Assembly (NCBI RefSeq): GCF_030052815.1
Contig: NC_079509.1
Span: 41,782,750-41,846,749 of the forward strand
Direction: 5' to 3'
From: Hevea brasiliensis
Taxonomy: Eukaryota; Streptophyta; Magnoliopsida; Malpighiales; Euphorbiaceae
Length of the DNA: 64,000 nucleotides
Shown: positions 60,740 through 64,000 of the stretch, piece after piece
Layout: the number at the start of each line of letters is the position of its first letter
How positions within the stretch are numbered: the first letter of the stretch is position 1
Position numbers and translations under genes: made by a program
Notes under the pieces: model-generated
The model's database searches: none
What the model was told of the DNA's origin: nothing
What the model saw: only the letters and a program-made list of their open reading frames with translations

Positions 60740-63710
60740 CGTATTCGCTCTCTTTAATATAGTCACATACACGGCCCACAGCTTTCTAAACTTTAGCCTC
60801 AAATTTACCTATCAACAGCAATTTCATCCACTGAAACTCATCCACAAATAGCACCTCATACAGCTTATAGTTCAGAAGGGTTGCAAGCCCTGATATTTAA
60901 CTCAATATAACTCTTGTCACTACTTTGATCATCCTTTCATACTTAATATTAGGTACATCCTTAATGTCATTTCCTTTTAAGGAAAATGTGTGCAGACTGG
61001 TGCTTACCAAATTCTTAAATACTGAGTAATCTCAATATTATTTTCCTTGCTTATGTAGACTTTCAGAGCCAAAAGTATGATATAAACTTGAAGAAAAAGA
61101 GAAGTTTTCTCCTATTGACATCAGTACACTATTCATATCTCATGGTCTTCTCCCTGAAGTTTCATCATCTTTTTCCATAAGATATTAATTATAACAATCC
61201 TTCTGTTATACCACTAATTTGCCTGACATATCATCTTAAGATTTTCTATCTTCACTTGTACTCCATTTCTACCTTTTTATGCCTACCCTCGCTCCTTCGC
61301 ATCCCTATATCTTATTGTGTTCTAGAAGATACCTCTCACTAACAGACTCTTCTAAAACTGATTCCAATCATACTTATGGTCATAACTCTTATCCTTATAC
61401 TGCTCAGTGACTTGTGACTACAACTCATACATATCTCTTCCTACTCTATCTCTTACTGTTGTCCTGTCATTAGTGCTTCACTGCAAAGTGATTTGATCAC
61501 ACTAAAAACATTCACCTGGCATTCATAACGAACCTCTAACTGCCTTCTCACTATTTCAAAAGTCTAACCTAAAGCCTATGTGTCATTATCTATAACTCTG
61601 TCCTCTCATCATACCTATTTGATTCATTAGATCGACTTTTATTCAACTTACTACTTACTAACTTCTTTTCTCTACCTGATTAGATAATTTATAATACCAT
61701 TGCACACCTTTTAGCTTTTGCTCATTATTATTGTATTCCTTGCCTAATCTTCTTGATACTATTAACAAGTTAAAGAAATCTTGCTCTATTGCTATCTACT
61801 TCACTTTAGGAATAGTGAATAGATAGAGTATAATCCAACCATGCAACTCCAAGCTCTATATTCTATCCCTTGGCACTACCTCAACTATATCATGCTATGA
61901 GTATCACACTACTTGATTCCATACCTCCATCACTATTATCACTAATGTGGTCCCATTTTGGGTTCTCCACCCTTATCATTCACCTTGCCAAGAATAACAC
62001 TTAGCCTACCCTATATCTTAACTTTGTTCATTTTATTCTACGTCCTTTAGGTTGTCCTTTCATTTATTTCATTTGTCTTATCCAAAATAAAACTTGACTA
62101 TTCTATCCCTGGTTCCATTCTTCTTCCTAACATGACAGCTGTACTTGCTAACTATATCTTTTAGAGTCTCTATCGAGTTATCACATATCTGTGCTACTTA
62201 GATTTGGTCCTTTGACCACTCAAGCTAGTACTTCCATTGGCATTTAGATTATGTTGCATCAGCAATCAATTGTCCAAACTTTAATTCTGCACTTTCTCTA
62301 TCCACTAGCCTTCTGTGATTTATCTTCACTAATTTATTACTCTTAACACTATTATAATTAGATCATACTATTGTTTTGAACAATATAAAGTTAGAAAGGA
62401 ACTCAGGAAATTGCAGTCATACTTTTATTATATGATCTCTATTCTTATCTTTTAGCTTACATAATACCCTTACTACCTCTAGAACTGATTCTGCAACAAT
62501 TTTATTTATTTGTTATTATTATTAATTTATTTTATTTTATTTTATTTTATTTTTCTTTTTTTTTTTCCATGTTTACTCAATAAGCCAAAACTTAAGATAC
62601 TGGACACCCAAACCCGTCATTCAATTCAAAGGCTTTACATCATAACTGACTATAAAAAAATGTACTGCATCTACCACCTTGCCATAACCATGTCAGGCTA
62701 TCTGCTCTCATATCATACTTTAAACCCCTTAAAGTGTCGTTTCACAGGCTATGAACATCATCCATAGTATCATGTCTCCTTTAGGGGAGAAAAATCGTAC
62801 CCTGCGTCCTGCTGCTACATAAAGAAGATAATATTTTTCACTAAACTTTAGGCAAAAGGCCCATTGTAATGCCCAAACTATCTAAAACCCCATATTAAAG
62901 ACCAAATGGCCTCAACCTATAGCTGTTACCTTTAATTTATGACTATACTGAAACCTCTAGTCTTTTGACAATTCCTGATGTAACTGTAGCTCATGCTATG
63001 GTAACTGCGTCACTGACTCTAGCTACCTTACAGCTATGACTCTTTGATATTTTAGCTCTAGTGTTTTAAATCTCTGCATAGGATTTCCAAACTCTGTTGC
63101 AGTAATAGAACCCTATTCTGGCATAACTGTACCAAAGCAGGACTGTATGCAAACATCCTCATAATGAGCACTATGGGGAAGCACGCAGCTCTACACAATA
63201 ATTCCATGTCGGTACAATAATCTGCAGCTTACAATACAAATATCAAGAATATTGCATAGTTACTACAGTACGTCCTGACAGACTAGATCTCTCAATTTCT
63301 TATCATTCTTGAATCTACTGATATCATAAACTTGCTCTGACTGGGTCATCCACTAACGACTTCCAGCAATGGTATCCTCACCCTTATCTAGTGTAACTGT
63401 ACTTTCAAGACTCACTTTTATGTACTCGTGCCTTGCACCAGATAGGCACACCACTTAAACCCATACTGACAAAAATATAGTATTTCTTGGAGTATGTATT
63501 TCCATGGCAGACCTCAACACGTCTGCTAAATCTATTTCACATCTCCATGTAAATCACAAAACTGAGGTACTAAACTGAAGCACTCTTATACTAACCGTGG
63601 AATGACGCAGAATTTAGAAGCAAGGAATTACAGAAGAATATCAAATAAAATCCTATACTCCGCATGTGACAAAATCTAGGTATAAACTTTCCCATGAACC
63701 TAAAGCCTAA
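60740..63710 (-). pseudogene. gag: T2 interior, right part, with gag zinc-knuckle relic
   Basis: No open frame over 60 codons on the minus strand. A CCHC-like relic reads CF, stop, CDQITLQ on the minus strand at about 61516-61479. The left end (60750-61290) matches T1 6500-7075, and 61300 onward matches T1 18905 onward, so the segment covers a decayed gag-protease region and the leader. An 85-codon plus-strand frame at 62510 lies on low-complexity TTTTA repeats and is rejected as a gene. Confidence 0.55.
62526..62570. repeat. TTTTA low-complexity run
   Basis: Five or more consecutive TTTTA units followed by a T-rich tract within T2 interior. Confidence 0.8.
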
Positions 63711-63722
63711 GCTCTGATACCA
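63711..63722 (-). other. Primer-binding site of T2
   Basis: GCTCTGATACCA on the plus strand is the reverse complement of TGGTATCAGAGC, the initiator tRNA-Met site. It lies four bases from the LTR at 63727 and proves the minus orientation of T2. Confidence 0.92.
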
Positions 63723-63726
63723 CATT

Positions 63727-64000
63727 TGTCAAGACCCAACCAATGGGCCGGATCAGTACTAGGACCTGGGCCAGCCTAAAGCCCCCGAGGCCTGTAGTAA
63801 GCCTTACTGTTCCCAAATCCATGACCAGGCCCACAATTTAGGCCAAATATGCATATAAAATAATTTAAATTAAGCTATTATAATTTTATTTCGGGCCAAC
63901 TTAACTAAATAATTATCGGAATCTAAATTAGGGGAGCCCAGCTCAACCCTGTTACATCGTTTATAAACTATTTAAAACTCATAAAAAATTTTTATTTATT
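63727..64000 (-). repeat. 5' LTR of T2, start only
   Basis: TGTCAAGACCC onward matches the first 270 bases of the LTR at 44250 with a few substitutions. The remaining roughly 2.6 kb is outside the window. Confidence 0.9.

Larger units (their letters stand above)
44250..64000 (-). mobile_element. T2: minus-strand family-1 gypsy element, right end outside the window
   Basis: 3' LTR 44250-47130, interior 47131-48357 and 60735-63726, primer-binding site 63711-63722, and the start of the 5' LTR at 63727, which continues past the edge. The two LTRs match from their left ends (for example AGCCTAAAGCCCCCGAGGCC at 44298 and 63774). The interior lacks recognisable RT, RNase H or integrase: 48180-48352 aligns with T1 about 6390-6500, yet only 1.2 kb separates it from the LTR where T1 has 2.2 kb. 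So T2 is deleted or non-autonomous. It is interrupted by the 48358-60734 element and inserted in the Athila 3' ORF. Confidence 0.85.

Noticed and set aside
62510..62767. 85-codon plus-strand ORF
   Set aside because: Starts in TTTTA repeats and lies antisense to T2 interior; no domain.
22303..63722. tRNA-like matches TGGTATCAGAGC at three places
   Set aside because: Only 12-13 bases at LTR borders, which are primer-binding sites rather than tRNA genes.

Overview
This window is plant nuclear DNA made almost entirely of nested LTR retrotransposons. I found no convincing host gene, tRNA or rRNA gene, CRISPR array or prokaryotic feature. The Ty3/gypsy lineages seen (chromodomain-bearing Del/Tekay-like and Athila-like), one Ty1/copia lineage, iMet- and Asp-type primer-binding sites and AT-rich LTRs of 1.5-4 kb indicate a flowering plant, most likely a eudicot. 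I cannot name the species. The setting looks like pericentromeric or otherwise repeat-rich heterochromatin.

Layout, using my own names. T1 is the oldest host, a minus-strand gypsy element (family 1) that starts at 77 and survives as pieces 77-551, 3315-7080, 18905-20120 and 30215-30538. Inserted into T1 are: a plus-strand solo LTR of the same family (552-3309); a family-2 solo LTR (7081-18899), split by a family-3 solo LTR (9847-17810), itself split by an inverted family-3 solo LTR (10221-14536); a two-LTR Ty1/copia element (20121-30209); and an Athila-like element that starts about 30539. The Athila gag is split by a third family-3 solo LTR (32341-35471) and its RNase H by an inverted copia solo LTR (39092-41206). 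At 44250 the Athila 3' ORF is cut by T2, a second minus-strand family-1 element running past the right edge. T2 is split by a complete 12.4-kb Del/Tekay-like chromovirus (48358-60734), probably the youngest large insertion. The right-hand parts of T2, Athila and T1 should lie beyond the window in that order.

Boundaries rest mainly on TG...CA-type termini, 5-bp target-site duplications (TSDs), primer-binding sites, polypurine tracts and LTR-to-LTR comparison by eye. Coding regions are identified from gag, zinc-knuckle, protease, reverse transcriptase, RNase H, integrase and chromodomain motifs. All are broken by stops, frameshifts, deletions or insertions, so no element here encodes a complete polyprotein. 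The 48358-60734 element is closest: one reading frame from gag to chromodomain with four in-frame stops.

No new biological system is demonstrated. The best unexplained signals lie in noncoding parts of the elements: palindromic ACACGG-CCGTGT motif clusters shared by the unrelated copia and Athila elements; about 190-bp degenerate repeat arrays inside family-2 and family-3 LTRs; LTR hairpins whose pairing is kept while sequence changes; and a large inverted repeat made by a solo LTR inserted head-on into a related LTR. Six solo LTRs in 64 kb also point to strong LTR-LTR recombination.
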